This document shows positions 47,581 through 58,469 of a stretch of 64,000 bases of DNA, one piece after another. The DNA is taken from NCBI GenBank assembly GCA_035079385.1, contig JAVHKY010000003.1, forward strand, positions 9,403,501 through 9,467,500, in the 5' to 3' direction. The DNA comes from Aspidiotus rigidus (taxonomy: Eukaryota > Arthropoda > Insecta > Hemiptera > Diaspididae). Each line of letters begins with the position of its first letter. The stretch's first letter is position 1. Under the pieces are notes generated by a model, which worked only from the letters and a program-made list of their open reading frames with translations, was not told the DNA's origin and searched no databases. The position numbers and the translations under genes were made by a program.

Positions 47581-48593
47581 GCAAGAATTAAAACAGATAT
47601 AAGTGGAAAACCTTTCGACGTTAAGAAGGGGGTTAAACAGGGTGACCCAATGTCGTCGATGCTATTCAATAGTGTGTTAGAAGAGGTATTTCAAGAACTA
47701 AATTGGGAAAAGAAAGGTATAAATATAAATGGGGAATACTTGAGTAATCTTCGATATGCTGATGATCTAGTCATCTTCGCAAACTCAACGATCGAGCTAG
47801 AGGAAATGATGAACGAGTTAAATGAGAAAGGAAAAAGTAAAGGCCTTGAAATAAATACAAATAAAACAGAAATTATGTGCCCAGATGATAGCGATTTGAA
47901 GGTAACAATAGAAGGAAAATAATTAATTGTAGTTAAAGAAGTACTCTATCTAGGGCAGTCAATTTCCTTTGAAAACAAAACAAGTAAAGAAATAGATAGA
48001 AGAATATTGTTAGCGTGGAAGAAATTCTGGTCGCTGAAACACATTCTCAAAGGTCCTTTTACTCTGAACAACAAAACGAAAATTATCAATAGTTGCATAA
48101 TACCCACAATTATGTATGGTTCCCAAACATGGGCTACCACTAAGAAAGACGAAAAAAAAGATACAAGTAACCCAAAATTCAATGGAGCGAACATTATGCG
48201 GGGTAAGGAGAAGAGATAAAATTAACCTGTTAAAAATCAGGCAAAGGCTACATAATGGAAACGACTTTTTATTCGCAGCAAAAAGACAAAAATGGGACTG
48301 GGTGGGGCACGTCTCGAGACAAAATGAAAAAAGATGGTCGTATTGCATCAAAAACTGGTACTTGAAGACTGGGAGGAAAAGAGGGAAACCAGAAATGAGG
48401 TGGGACGACGATGTAATAAAATTTATGGGGAGAAACAAATTATACCACAGGGTAGCCTTTGACAGACGTGAGTGGGGTAGGTTGAGGGAGGCCTATGCCC
48501 GAAATATCGGGCCATTGTAATTATAACTATAATTATATGTATTCATAAGATGTTCCTGCTTTAATACAATAAAAGGCTTATTATTAATTATTA

Positions 48594-48680
48594 TTGAGTC
48601 GGCTTCTCCGAATTTTTTGTCGGCCCAAAACGACTGCTCTGCTGCGTCGCGTCGAAGTCTATTTGGTATTGTACGCTAGT
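48594..48680. repeat. TCGA-rich repeat, right part (after the RTE insertion)
   Basis: It starts with the duplicated ttgagtcggcttc and continues tccgaattttttgtcggccc, aaaacgactgctctgctgcg. This matches 52601-52640 (tctccaaatttttgtcgacc, taaaatcggctggtctgttg). Confidence 0.75.
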
Positions 48681-48754
48681 CAACTTCATAGTATAAAAAA
48701 GTTTTCGCCATTAAATTGCTCTATAGAAGAGAATTAATTCCGGCAAAAACGAAA

Positions 48755-49110
48755 CTTGGTAAAAATTTTGGGAGAATCGAAAAAATCGTATCTCAAATTC
48801 TTTCCAAAAACCGGAACGAAAAATAACCAGGATTTTGAAACCTGGCTCAAGAACCAGAAGCAAAAAGAATCGGATCTTGAAATTTGGCCCAAGAACCGGG
48901 ACCGAAAAGAACCATAACCTCAAATGCGGCTGAACTATCAGAACCAGAAAGAAGCGAATCTCGAAATCTGGCTCAAGAACCAGATCTTCAAACATGGTTT
49001 GAGAACTGAAACTAAAATGAACCGGATGTTGAAATTCGACCTAAGAACCAGAACAAAAAAGATGAATTCTGGCCACGAAACCGCGGAACCAAAAAGAACC
49101 GTTTGAAAAG
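48755..49110. repeat. Minisatellite of about 50-55-bp units (aagaaccgg..ccgaaaagaa)
   Basis: Units alternate tctcaaat or ttgaaat, ctggctcaagaaccag, and aaccaaaaagaacc-type blocks, with many substitutions. Same family as 30895-31430. Confidence 0.75.
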
Positions 49111-50324
49111 TAATAGGGGTTTTTAGCCTTAAACTTGGCAAACAGACTATTAGGCTCGTACTACAGGATAAGAAGTACACGGGTGAAGGGGTGAACTTTC
49201 TAGAACATCATTAACGACCTTGACTTTATATTTTTTGCTCTTAAGCTATACACACATATGTTACAGTTAAAACCGGAAATCAGTAAATGCTAGAATTTAT
49301 TGATGACTCCACTTTTTCAGTAAATTCAAGTTTTAACTGAAATGAATAATAATTCTTTGAGTTCGATTGGAGAATTGATACTTGTAGAAATGGTTCACAG
49401 TGGTATGAAAAATATAAAGAGTGCGAACATTTTTGTTCCTTAATTCACTCACTGCAATTAAGTAGATTGCGCATAATGAGTAAGCCTGTTCGCTGGAGTT
49501 TATTAGAACTATGTATACTAGACTAAGCGGAACCCGCAAGCTTTGCGGCCCCGCGGAAAATAGCTTTTCTTATTGTCTTAGTTTTGTTTTCTTCGTGTTT
49601 CAGTGAGTAGACGTATTAGATCTTTGAGATGTATGAAACCGATTGAAATTGTTTTGCAAAGTCTTGTTGTGAGGAGAATACGAGGCTTGGAGAAAGTGAG
49701 TTTATCCTCTGAAAGGAAGTTCTTGTAAGAGAGGCTTTAGCCGTGTGAGAGTGAATGTTGATATTCTCAACAATCTGTATTATGTGTACTATGATGCAAT
49801 ATTTATCGTATTGCACGACACGGAACAGTGAATATATCTCCTCAAGGCTCTTTCTGAACGTGATCTAGCCCAGACAAATTCCTATAATCTAACCTAGACA
49901 AATTCTTCTAACATAGGTCGATGACACCACGAGTTGATGAAGTCATTTCGAAGTCTTGTTCTCGGGCTCTTCTTCATATTAGATCCATAATCGAAAATAT
50001 TTTAAGTGCCTGGACATTTCCCCGGAAATGATGACGTCATCAGAACCGAACGCGCTCGCGAAAATTTCCTGAGAATGTCCCCTTATGAAAAATATGGCGG
50101 GTTCTCCGCTATAATAGGGGTAGAGAGGAAGACGACGAGGTCAAAGCGAGTGAGACCATAAGCTGGTTAGCTTCAAAATGGAACAAGCATAAAAATTCTA
50201 CGCTCCGTGTGGCTAGAGGAAACATCCCTTAGCATTTTTGCTTAAGGTGCCGCGGTCCGTTTCGATCTTTCTTTTCGCACGCAAATATACATCAAAGGCA
50301 ACCTCTGTTACTCTCGCGCTGCCG
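49111..50324. other. Unannotated DNA
   Basis: No recognisable gene. A short duplication (ctagcccagacaaattc / ctaacctagacaaattc) occurs at 49865-49905. Confidence 0.4.
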
Positions 50325-51034
50325 TTTTAACAGGGAACCTGTTTTATGGGGGGCTATTTGAGAAATCTGGCGTCCGCCGTCCACCGTGCGCCGTGCGCCG
50401 TCCAGCGAAAAACTTAGAAAAATTTCGACCCTCGAGCCATATATGATAGGAGAGGGACTTGGAAAAATTTCGACTCTCAAGCTATATATGATAGGAGGGG
50501 GACTTAGAAAAAATTTCGACTCTCGAGCTATAGATGATAGGAGGGGAACTTAGAAAAATTTCGACTCTCGAGCTATATATGATAGGAGGGGGACTTAGAA
50601 AAATTTCGACTCTCGAGCTATATATGATAGGAGGGGGACTTGGAAAAATTAGGACTCTCGAGCTATATATGATAGAAGAGGGACTTAGAAAAATTTCGAC
50701 TCTCGAGCCATATATGATAGAAGGGGGACTTAGAAAAATTTCGACTCTCGAGCTATATATGATAGAAGAGGGACTTAGAAAAATTTCGACTCTCGAGCTA
50801 TATATGATAGAAGGGGGACTTAGAAAAATTTCGACTCTCGAGCTATATATGATAGAAGGGGGACTTAGAAAAATTTCGACTCTCGAGCCATATATGATAG
50901 GAGAGGGACTTGGAAAAATTTCGACTGTCGAGCTATATATGATCTAGGCTTCCTTGAATTTTCAATACCAAATTTCATTCGAATCATAAAACAGGTTCCC
51001 TGCGTTCCTCGTTTAACTTCGTTAAGGAAGCCGT
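50325..51034 (-). mobile_element. Satellite cassette (minus orientation)
   Basis: Read on the plus strand it starts ttttaacagggaacctgttt, then tatttgagaaatctggcgtc and the GC-rich gtgcgccgtgcgccgtcc. The array follows, then ctaggcttccttgaattttc, ataaaacaggttccctgcgt and cttcgttaaggaagccgt. Apart from orientation it is the closest match to the 25068 copy, down to the ttcgaatgagatttggtatt spacer. No target-site duplication is visible. Confidence 0.85.
50405..50946 (-). repeat. 45-bp satellite array, about 12 monomers
   Basis: Same monomer family, in reverse. The plus-strand frame 50534-50947 is open for 137 codons through nine 15-residue repeats because the period is a multiple of three. Confidence 0.95.
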
Positions 51035-52394
51035 AATTTTTGTATTTGTGGAAGACGTGGTGGACATTTTCGCCCACAATGTAAATTAAGCCGTTAAAAT
51101 TCAGTTTGCAATATCAACGTTCGCTGAACTCTATGATAGCATTTGAAGAACTTGGTAGGTGAACTACCCGAATTCCCTACTCTGCTCTATCATTCACATG
51201 TAAATAAACTCAGAATTTTCGTTTTTGGTTTTAGGCTCAAAAAAGGGATGACTTTGACGACCACCCAGTAGGTGAGAGGTCTATAGTTTAAACCTCACTG
51301 AAAAGGAGTAGAAATGTGTGCGTTTTTCGTTGTTTCATAATTAATTATCTACTTCGTATCATTGTGAACTACAGGACTTCTCGACTTCAGTTTTTGGAGC
51401 CTATAATTATCCTGAAGGCTATTTGAATCGTGTAGGTACCCAATATGTGTAATGTTGAATACTCTGATACTTTTTCAACCGATAAGAAAAGTTCAAGCTC
51501 TCTTGATGTTTCTTAATGCGCAGTCTTTTTTGCCGCTCTAATTTCGTTAATCTTTCCGAGATTTTCAAAACATTCCGACAGTTTTAGTTTTACAATTCGA
51601 GGGATAAAACTAAAACGGCGTTTATGGTAAAAGCCCACGTTCAGTTTATTTTCACGGCGTTCGGTGAAAAATGTACAAATTATTCTAACGTTTTGCGAAA
51701 TATAATCACAAATTACATTTAGAAAAGCGAATTAGTCTGCCTTTTTGAGCCGCCAAATTTAACTCACGAGTATAAGTCTACGATAGCTTATATGAAAAGG
51801 TTGGCTAAATTAAAGAATCACGAGAGAGAAAAACCGAAAATTAGTAGAAACGTGAGAAAATTAGATCCATTTTATAGGTCTATCCGTTCAGGTATTATCA
51901 GACACCGAGGCTTCTCTTAACTTCATCACAGTATATAGGCCTAGCTGCCGGTGGGTACATCATTAACGTTTCCGTCGCTTAAACCCACCTAAGTAGGTAA
52001 AGCGAAAATACTAAGCGAGTACTTGAAAAAGGCGCAAATAAATACCAGTACTACTTCACTATCTTCTCGTCAACGTTATTAATTTAACTTCAACGTTATT
52101 CTGCAAACAATTTTGTACCACTGAAGAGTAGTTCACTGAGTTACTTTTCCGAATTTATAAAACGATTTGAAATTGAAACTGACGCGACTTTAAAAATAAA
52201 AGATGACGGTAAAATATAGTATTCCCATAAAATATAACATACTTTTTTTGGTCTCCTGTACGTAAGAAATTGAGAAAAAAAAAGTAATAGATTTGTTCTA
52301 TGTGGTAACGTATTTGTATTTTCGAGAAGTTTTTGGGAACGACTCTGGAAGAATATTGATTTTAAATCGAAAAAAATTACTGGAAAGCGAAAAC
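51035..52394. other. Unannotated DNA
   Basis: No family resemblance, repeat array or RNA gene recognised. Confidence 0.4.
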
Positions 52395-52745
52395 TTTAGA
52401 AATATGTGCGTACATCTCGATGAACCATGTCGACCGTTGATTGACGTCGATTTTTGGTCGACGACTTAAATAAATCAAGTTCCGCTCTGATAATGTCGAC
52501 TGAAGGGCTGGAAGTCGACTCATTGTCAACGTCAACTCCCGATAATCGATTAATGTTGACCATAAATCGATGTCGATTACAGGTCAATTTCGAGTCGACT
52601 TCTCCAAATTTTTGTCGACCTAAAATCGGCTGGTCTGTTGCGTATATTTTGATCGATTTATAATTTTCGGGTATAGTATCTAAAGTCAAACTGGAGTCGA
52701 TATTGAGTCGACATTTTTCGACTGATTTGAAAGGTCGATCTGTAG
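52395..52745. repeat. TCGA-rich repeat, uninterrupted copy
   Basis: Rich in gtcgac, gtcgatt and aatcgac words, often as local palindromes. Positions 52570-52640 correspond to the sequence on both sides of the RTE element, joined without interruption. Open frames across it on both strands (52396-52794 minus, 52454-52663 plus) are by-products of its composition. Confidence 0.75.
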
Positions 52746-52814
52746 TCCTTTCTGAGTCATACTTCTCAAAATTTTCAATATAATCTGAATTCATATGTCC
52801 ATAAATAGGTACAG

Positions 52815-53466
52815 TTGATTCACATTGTAGATCACGTAAGAGACCTTGGTATTATAATGGATAAGCGTTTGTGCTTTAATCAACATCTTAATCAATTAAT
52901 TTCTAAGAGCAAAAAAATGCTAGGTTTCGTAATAAGAAACACCAAGGGTTTCAGAGACACTCGCACCTTCCAGATACTATATTACTCTCTGGTTCGATCA
53001 CATATGGAGGTTGGGATGTTGATTTGGAACCCTGTCTTTAAAAAAATACTCGGATCAATTAGAAAGCATTCAGCGCCGATTTCTGAAATATGTATATGCA
53101 AAAAAATTTGATTACTATCCGTTTGAAATTGAATACGAAGAATTACTGGAGGGTTTTGAGATTTATTCCCTGGAGGACCGGCGCAAACTTGCAATGCTCG
53201 ATTACCTACATGATGTGTTGCAGGGGTACAAAAGTTCTACTCTGCTCCAGGAGATCGGTTTGAGAGTCCCACGGCTAAATGCTAGACTCCTAGAGACATT
53301 CTATATACATGGTCGGCAGACGGGTTCCCTAAAACATTCCTTCTTAACGAGGGCTTGCGACCTCTATAATCAATTAGAAAAGATGTCCGGGGAGGTTGCG
53401 TTAGACATTCTATCACAATCAAAGAAATGTTTTCGATCGGTATGTTGCGACATTCTGCATTTATAA
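52815..53466 (+). pseudogene. Jockey/CR1-type LINE ORF2, C-terminal part
   Basis: VRDLGIIMDKRLCFNQHLNQ (52833-52892) opens the region after the RT active site. It is followed by SKSKKMLGFVIRNTKGF, then LYYSLVRSHMEVGMLIWNP and, after a frameshift near 53040, AISGLFLKYVYAKK-type text leading into YPFEIEYEELLEGFEIYSLE, DRRKLAMLDYLHDVL and onward to a stop at 53464-53466. The order SLVRSHLEY..WNP..... RR..L. is typical of Jockey-superfamily and CR1-like elements, which lack RNase H. The copy is 5'-truncated and lies against the TCGA-rich repeat. Confidence 0.85.
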
Positions 53467-54011
53467 TCCTGTCTCTTGGTTGGATAAATTGTGCCGTCGC
53501 GGTGCAAGAGTGGCGTTTGCACGTTGATACCTTGCGTTTTGCTTTTCTGGGCGGTGTCGGTTATGTTTCTGATTGCGTGGGTGTGAGTGTGTGTGAACTG
53601 GGCGGTGTCGGTTATGTTTCTGATTGCGTGGGTGTGAGTGTGTGTGAATGTATTTATGCGGGCCTGCATCCCGACTTATTTTGATAGTTAATTTATTATT
53701 ACTTTTTATTTTTATTTTTTTATTTTTTAAAATTTATTATTTAATTTTATTTAATTTTATTTAATTTTATTTTCTTCCATTTTGTTTCGTTTCATTTTAT
53801 TATTTTATTTCTTTATTTATTTTTTATTTATTTTATTTTGTTTCTGTTTTGTTTATTCTTGTTTTATTTCATTTTGTTTCATTTTGTTTTGATATTATTT
53901 TTTACTTTTTTTTTGTTTCGTTTTCCCACATTTGTGAGGGTGGTGTCGGCGGTAATTGGCCTTAAGGCTGTTGTCGGCACCACCCAAAACAAATAAACAG
54001 CTTTGATAATG
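53467..54011 (+). other. LINE 3' UTR
   Basis: It runs from the ORF2 stop to the (AAT)n tail. It contains a duplicated gggcggtgtcggttatgttt unit (53550 and 53600), a long T-rich tract of tttatt/ttttgtttc words, and near the end gtggtgtcggcggtaattgg followed by cttaaggctgttgtcggcac and cacc, which can fold into a hairpin (ggtgtcgg with ccgacaacagcc-side). Conserved 3' hairpins are used for RT recognition in several LINE clades. Confidence 0.65.
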
Positions 54012-54404
<393 letters not shown>

Positions 54405-54407
54405 TAA

Positions 54408-54510
54408 ATAGAGATTCTCCAGTAGAAAGATCTATAGGTTTTTTTAAACCACAGAACACAAATCCGAAGTTCGATATCCAATTGAGAGTCCCTTCCCCTC
54501 TCCACAAAAG
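54408..54510 (-). repeat. Dispersed repeat, partner of 37390-37560
   Basis: The reverse complement aligns with 37390-37560 through tttgtgttctgtgg, agatctttct, gagaatctctatttat and gtggagaggggaa blocks. Confidence 0.6.
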
Positions 54511-55729
54511 TTCAGTTCTGTCGTATATCTGATATGAACCCCTTCGTTCACTATTTGATTTGTCACATTTATATGGATTATTATTGTGTGCCTCTGAAGG
54601 AAGTTTGAAAAAAAAGAAATTATTTGTTAGTACAACCTATTTACACTTATTTTGTTCTTTTTTTTTTCGATTCTCATCATATAAATCTTCAATTGAAAAA
54701 CTCATCGTTGTAGTCATCTTCTTCTTCTCCTTCTCCTCTTCTTCTCCAACAGTTTTCTTTAGCAATTTTGATACTTTTTTTTAGGTGTTGTCAGCGTCTT
54801 CTCAATGAAATAGGTAATAAGGGCAAGTTTAGTAACTAAAAAAATTATTTTACCGATTAAATATTTCCAATTCATTGCAATTCTTCACAAACATCCCTGA
54901 ATTTTAATCTGCAAGAATACAAATAAAATTCAAATGGGAAGAAAAATAGCTTGAAATCATCTTTTTCAGTTACTATTGTGAAAAAATTTTTTCACTGCTC
55001 GAGTCTAATTTTTTAGAAAGATTCAATTGAAGACGGTATCAAAGCAGAATTGGAAAATTTTCTTCAATAAGCGTTTTATTTCACTTTAAAATCATTGAAA
55101 ATTTGTCTATTTTTTGACGTTGTAAAATTTTTTTGGATCAAAAATTTGGAGATCAAAAATTTCTTCTTTAAGTGGAGTTTTCAGCAACTTTTTTGTGAAG
55201 TCATTCACTACCTATGCACACCCGACAAGCGTCGCAGAGTAACTACTGGTATACCAAACCGTGTAGGGTACTTGGGGAGAATATATACACTCTGTTGTAC
55301 ACCATTCTGGCCTTTTCCAACGGCTGACGCACATCCTTCAGGATGGTACTTCCCTTCATACCTTGGAAAAAATCCACATTATTTCTTGTTGTAAGCCACA
55401 TATATACTTTTAAAACCATGCTCATATCACTGCAAAATGCAAGTTAATGCAACAAGTGTTAATGCATGATTAAAAGGAACGTTTTTGCGCGTTTGTTTGT
55501 GGTTATACTTTCTTGCACATATTGACACAAATTTTCGCTAGTCTAAAGAACTTGACTGAACATGCATATAATAAATGCTCTGTTTCATTGTTAGAATACA
55601 AATGATTCACAAATTCAGGAATATTTAAAATTACGAGTACTACTAGAATTGTAGAGATATAATGGTTTTCAGGGCTATTTGGTCAAATTTCATTTAGAAA
55701 CATGTATGGAGACCTAATGAAAAACCCTC
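54511..55729. other. Unannotated AT-rich DNA
   Basis: No recognisable gene. The plus frame 55095-55394 and the opposite frame 55243-55425 show no motif. Confidence 0.4.
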
Positions 55730-56450
55730 GAGGATGTTGCATACATTGCTAATGCTGTACTACTACCATTCACACAATCAAATCAACAACGTCATTGTGA
55801 TCAATGTTGTTAGTATTCAAATCACCACCAGCATCATTAGTGAGTGTACTGTCATATCACCAGCATCACTGATGCTGCGCTACTGCCAGTGTGGCTGGTA
55901 TTGTACTATTACCATCAACATTGTTGGTATTTGCACCACTATCTTCAATGTCATTGGCGTATGCGCTGTCATTACATCGCTGGTGCTATGTCACTACTAT
56001 AGACCTCTAAAAACACAAGATCGCTAACTTCGATAGTTCGTTGGTTCTGCCACACGTACAAAAATCGCTGCAGTCAACCTTCAGCACTTTAACACAGGCT
56101 CTTATGGAGAGTTGACACTAAAACTCATTTTCCTCCACAAATATTCAGTTTTTCAAAAAAAATGAAGAGATGTGAATTTATTCTGCATAAAATTTCCTTT
56201 CATATGCGCCAAACTTCGAGCGAATCCGTGAAATTTTTTTCTCCCATAAGAATACATTGAGTGCGACTTTGCGACATCTGGTGGGATAAACTATAGAAAC
56301 GATTTCAGGGTACGAAAATTCAACACAGCGTAGATGGCGAGTTAGCGATCTTGTGTTTCTAGGGGTCTGTAGTCACTACCGATGTTGTTGGTATTCACAT
56401 CATCACCGGCATCAGTCGTGGGTGTACTATTATCAACGTTGTCGAAGTGG
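55730..56450. repeat. Imperfect minisatellite of catcac/attgttggtatt units, split by a MITE
   Basis: Words such as gttgttagtattcaaatcac, attgttggtatttgcacc, ccagcatcac and gctgtcattac recur with a period near 60 bp. The array stops at 55996 and resumes at 56373 (accgatgttgttggtattca), the two parts being joined by the element 55997-56372. Confidence 0.7.
55997..56372. mobile_element. 376-bp TIR element (MITE)
   Basis: The TIRs are ctatagacctctaaaaacac then aagatcgctaact at the left and, reverse-complemented, ctacagacccctagaaacac then aagatcgctaact at the right. The direct repeat tcacta is at 55991-55996 and 56373-56378. The interior has no reading frame of note but shares an internal block with the MITE at 2537-2932 (aatttattctgcataaaatttc). 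Confidence 0.85.
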
Positions 56451-56689
56451 ACTTGGGAGAATTTTCACTTTTTGACATATCCATCCGGTAAATTGTGATT
56501 TTAAGAAGAGCAGGAGCCTTTATAGTTTTAATGAATTCTCAAAGAGAATTATTGGTGTCCGACAGAAAAGAAAAAATTTGGACTTCCAAGACAACCCAAT
56601 TTCTTCTGAAAACACAGCTGGATGAACAGAGGTATATCCTTTTGGGAATCTGTAAAGTTTATTCGGTTCTTTTGTTGAGATACTATCAA

Positions 56690-57360
56690 CAATTTATTGT
56701 CAATACTATATACATATAACAATTAATTGTCAATACTATCAACAATTGAGCCATTCTTTTCAAGAAGGGCGTAACTCGCAAAAACGTGTTTTCAGAAAAA
56801 CGCATTTGAAAGTTTAGGAAGGAAGTCGGATCTGGATGGGACTTCACCAGTACCTAACAACATACCTCCCCTTCCATATTCCCTAACATTGTAGCCTCTT
56901 GTGTTTAATAGAAGAGCGCTACATCGATTCACGCACAAGTCCAATCACGCCGTTCTTGCAGAGACTCGCCCTTTTTGAAAAACTGGTTTCTATGTCAATG
57001 GTAATTCCCATAAGAGATACGCTCTTCTTGAAAAGACCCCATTTTTCGAGAATGTTGAGAATTTCGGTAAATAACAGAGGGGAGGGTGAGGAACACGATT
57101 CTGATATTTTTTCAAAAAGAGTGTAAGTCGATTTACGCCCTTCTTGAAAAGAAGGGCTCAATTAATGTCAATACTATTAACAATTAATTGTCAATACTAT
57201 CAACATTCAATTGTCAATATTATCAACAACTATTGTCAATACTGTTAAAAATTAATGTCAATACTATTAACAATTAATTGCCAGTACCATTAACAATTAA
57301 TTGTCAACAATAATAACAATTAATTGTCAATACTATTAACAATTATTGTCAGTCACAATT
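56690..57360. repeat. Minisatellite of caattaattgtcaatactat units, split by a MITE
   Basis: Units of about 22-24 bp (taacaattaattgtcaatac and variants) occur at 56690-56747 and 57160-57360, on both sides of the inverted-repeat element at 56748-57159. Confidence 0.85.
56748..57159. mobile_element. TIR element within the minisatellite
   Basis: The ends gagccattcttttcaagaag then ggcgtaa and, reverse-complemented, gagcccttcttttcaagaag then ggcgtaa are mirror images, flanked by aatt on both sides. Additional partial copies of ttcttgaaaag and ctttttgaaaa lie inside. No transposase. Confidence 0.7.
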
Positions 57361-57524
57361 TTATCCATGTGTACATTTTACCTTCCTCAGTGTGAAGAGA
57401 GATCCACAATTTTTTTTATAAAAAGCAATCGGGATGTTTGAAAAGCGTAGGGGTTTCGGTTCTATAATGAATACTTTTGTCACGCCTTGCTCCCCATGCC
57501 TTGAATGAACTGTCTTTATTTTTG

Positions 57525-57995
57525 AGAGTAAATATAATATATCAAATTTTATTTGTAAAATTATTTAAATAAATAATAATTTAATGAAGAAAATTTATTT
57601 AATTAAAATATTAATATTTATAAATCAAATTAATTAAATTAATCCAACAAATTATATTTTATTATTTATAATTATGATTTTTAATTTATTAAATCAAGTT
57701 ATTTATTTATTTAAAATTTTGTTTAAAAATGTTGATAAATAATTTTTATTTTAATAAATTTAATGATTATTCAGAAATTATATTGATTTAAATTATTTTA
57801 TTTTATTCTTATTATTTTTTTTCAAAATTAAATTTAATTAAAATATAAAAATAAATGATACTTGAAAATATAAAAAATAATATAAAATTTAATTTTATTA
57901 AATAAAATTAATAAATAATTAATTTTTTATTATTAACTTAAACTTGAATTAAACTGATTAATTAACTTCATTAATAAAAATATAATCGAATTTTG
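57525..57995. other. Extremely AT-rich island
   Basis: About 470 bp made almost entirely of A and T (taaattaattaaattaatcc and similar), sharply different from its flanks. There are stops in all standard frames. It could be a microsatellite-like expansion, a matrix-attachment-like region, or DNA transferred from a mitochondrion or an AT-rich symbiont; nothing in the sequence decides between these. Confidence 0.6.
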
Positions 57996-58469
57996 TCACG
58001 GTGTGGTGAACCACTACTTCCATCAGGTAAATTATCTGTAGGTGAATCTTAATCGGTGAATTTTTTTAGGTGGAAAATCTTTCGGTGTAACACCCTAACC
58101 CCTCTTTTCATTTATTGTTATTAACCACAGATTTATTTTTTCAAAGAAGGATCATGTATTGTTCCATAATTATCATTCCTTTTATGCTCCAATAAACTTA
58201 ATCCTGCAAATTCTAAAATCGAAATCTCACAATTCAAACAAATAGTACCTGCACGCATTTTTATTTCTACTTATGCGATAATTTTCATTTGTACCAATCA
58301 GTTGTTCCTCACGTCATTTCAAATAAATGCCTAATCAACTTCGGTCTCTCAAATGTGACGAATTTTGTGGGCAAAATTAATCCTTAAATTTAAAAGATAA
58401 AATGTAAGACTAGGAGTAGTACACTGGGAAATGAATTACGTCTCGAAAATTATAAATGAGAAAGCTCAC

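Larger units (their letters stand above)
44055..48520 (+). pseudogene. RTE element reverse transcriptase, split by insertion
   Basis: The N-terminal RT part covers 44055-44703 in several frames: SVGKNWLTYLTNKHGERVYD, then PENWNLSEIIVIHKTGEKSN, ISNYRPISL and EQAGFRQNFSTVDN (the palm start). The frame is then cut by the LINE insertion at 44713-47580. It resumes at 47581 with ARIKTDISGKPFDVKKGVKQ, GDPMSSMLFN (substrate-binding motif) and LRYADDLVIF (active site), then KYLG-equivalent VLYLGQSISFENK, MYGSQTWAT, and an RTE-type C terminus (KWDWVGHVSRQNEKRW, RKRGKPEMRWDDDV) to about 48520. A frameshift lies near 47922-47930 and another near 48165. Confidence 0.9.
41796..48593 (+). mobile_element. 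Full-length RTE-clade retrotransposon, interrupted
   Basis: Bounded by the direct repeat ttgagtcggcttc at 41783-41795 and 48594-48606. It contains, in order, an ORF1 remnant with a coiled coil, an AP-type endonuclease, and a reverse transcriptase split by a 2.9-kb insertion. Removing that insertion leaves about 3.9 kb, a normal size for RTE. The 3' end (about 48521-48593) is short and A/T-rich (aataaaaggcttattattaa), as in RTE elements, with no long poly(A). A paralogous copy of the target repeat at 52560-52640 shows what the site looked like before insertion. Confidence 0.9.

Noticed and set aside
52396..52794. 132-residue open frame on the minus strand
   Set aside because: It lies in the TCGA-rich repeat, whose composition avoids stops on both strands; the related copy at 41560-41795 does not keep the frame.
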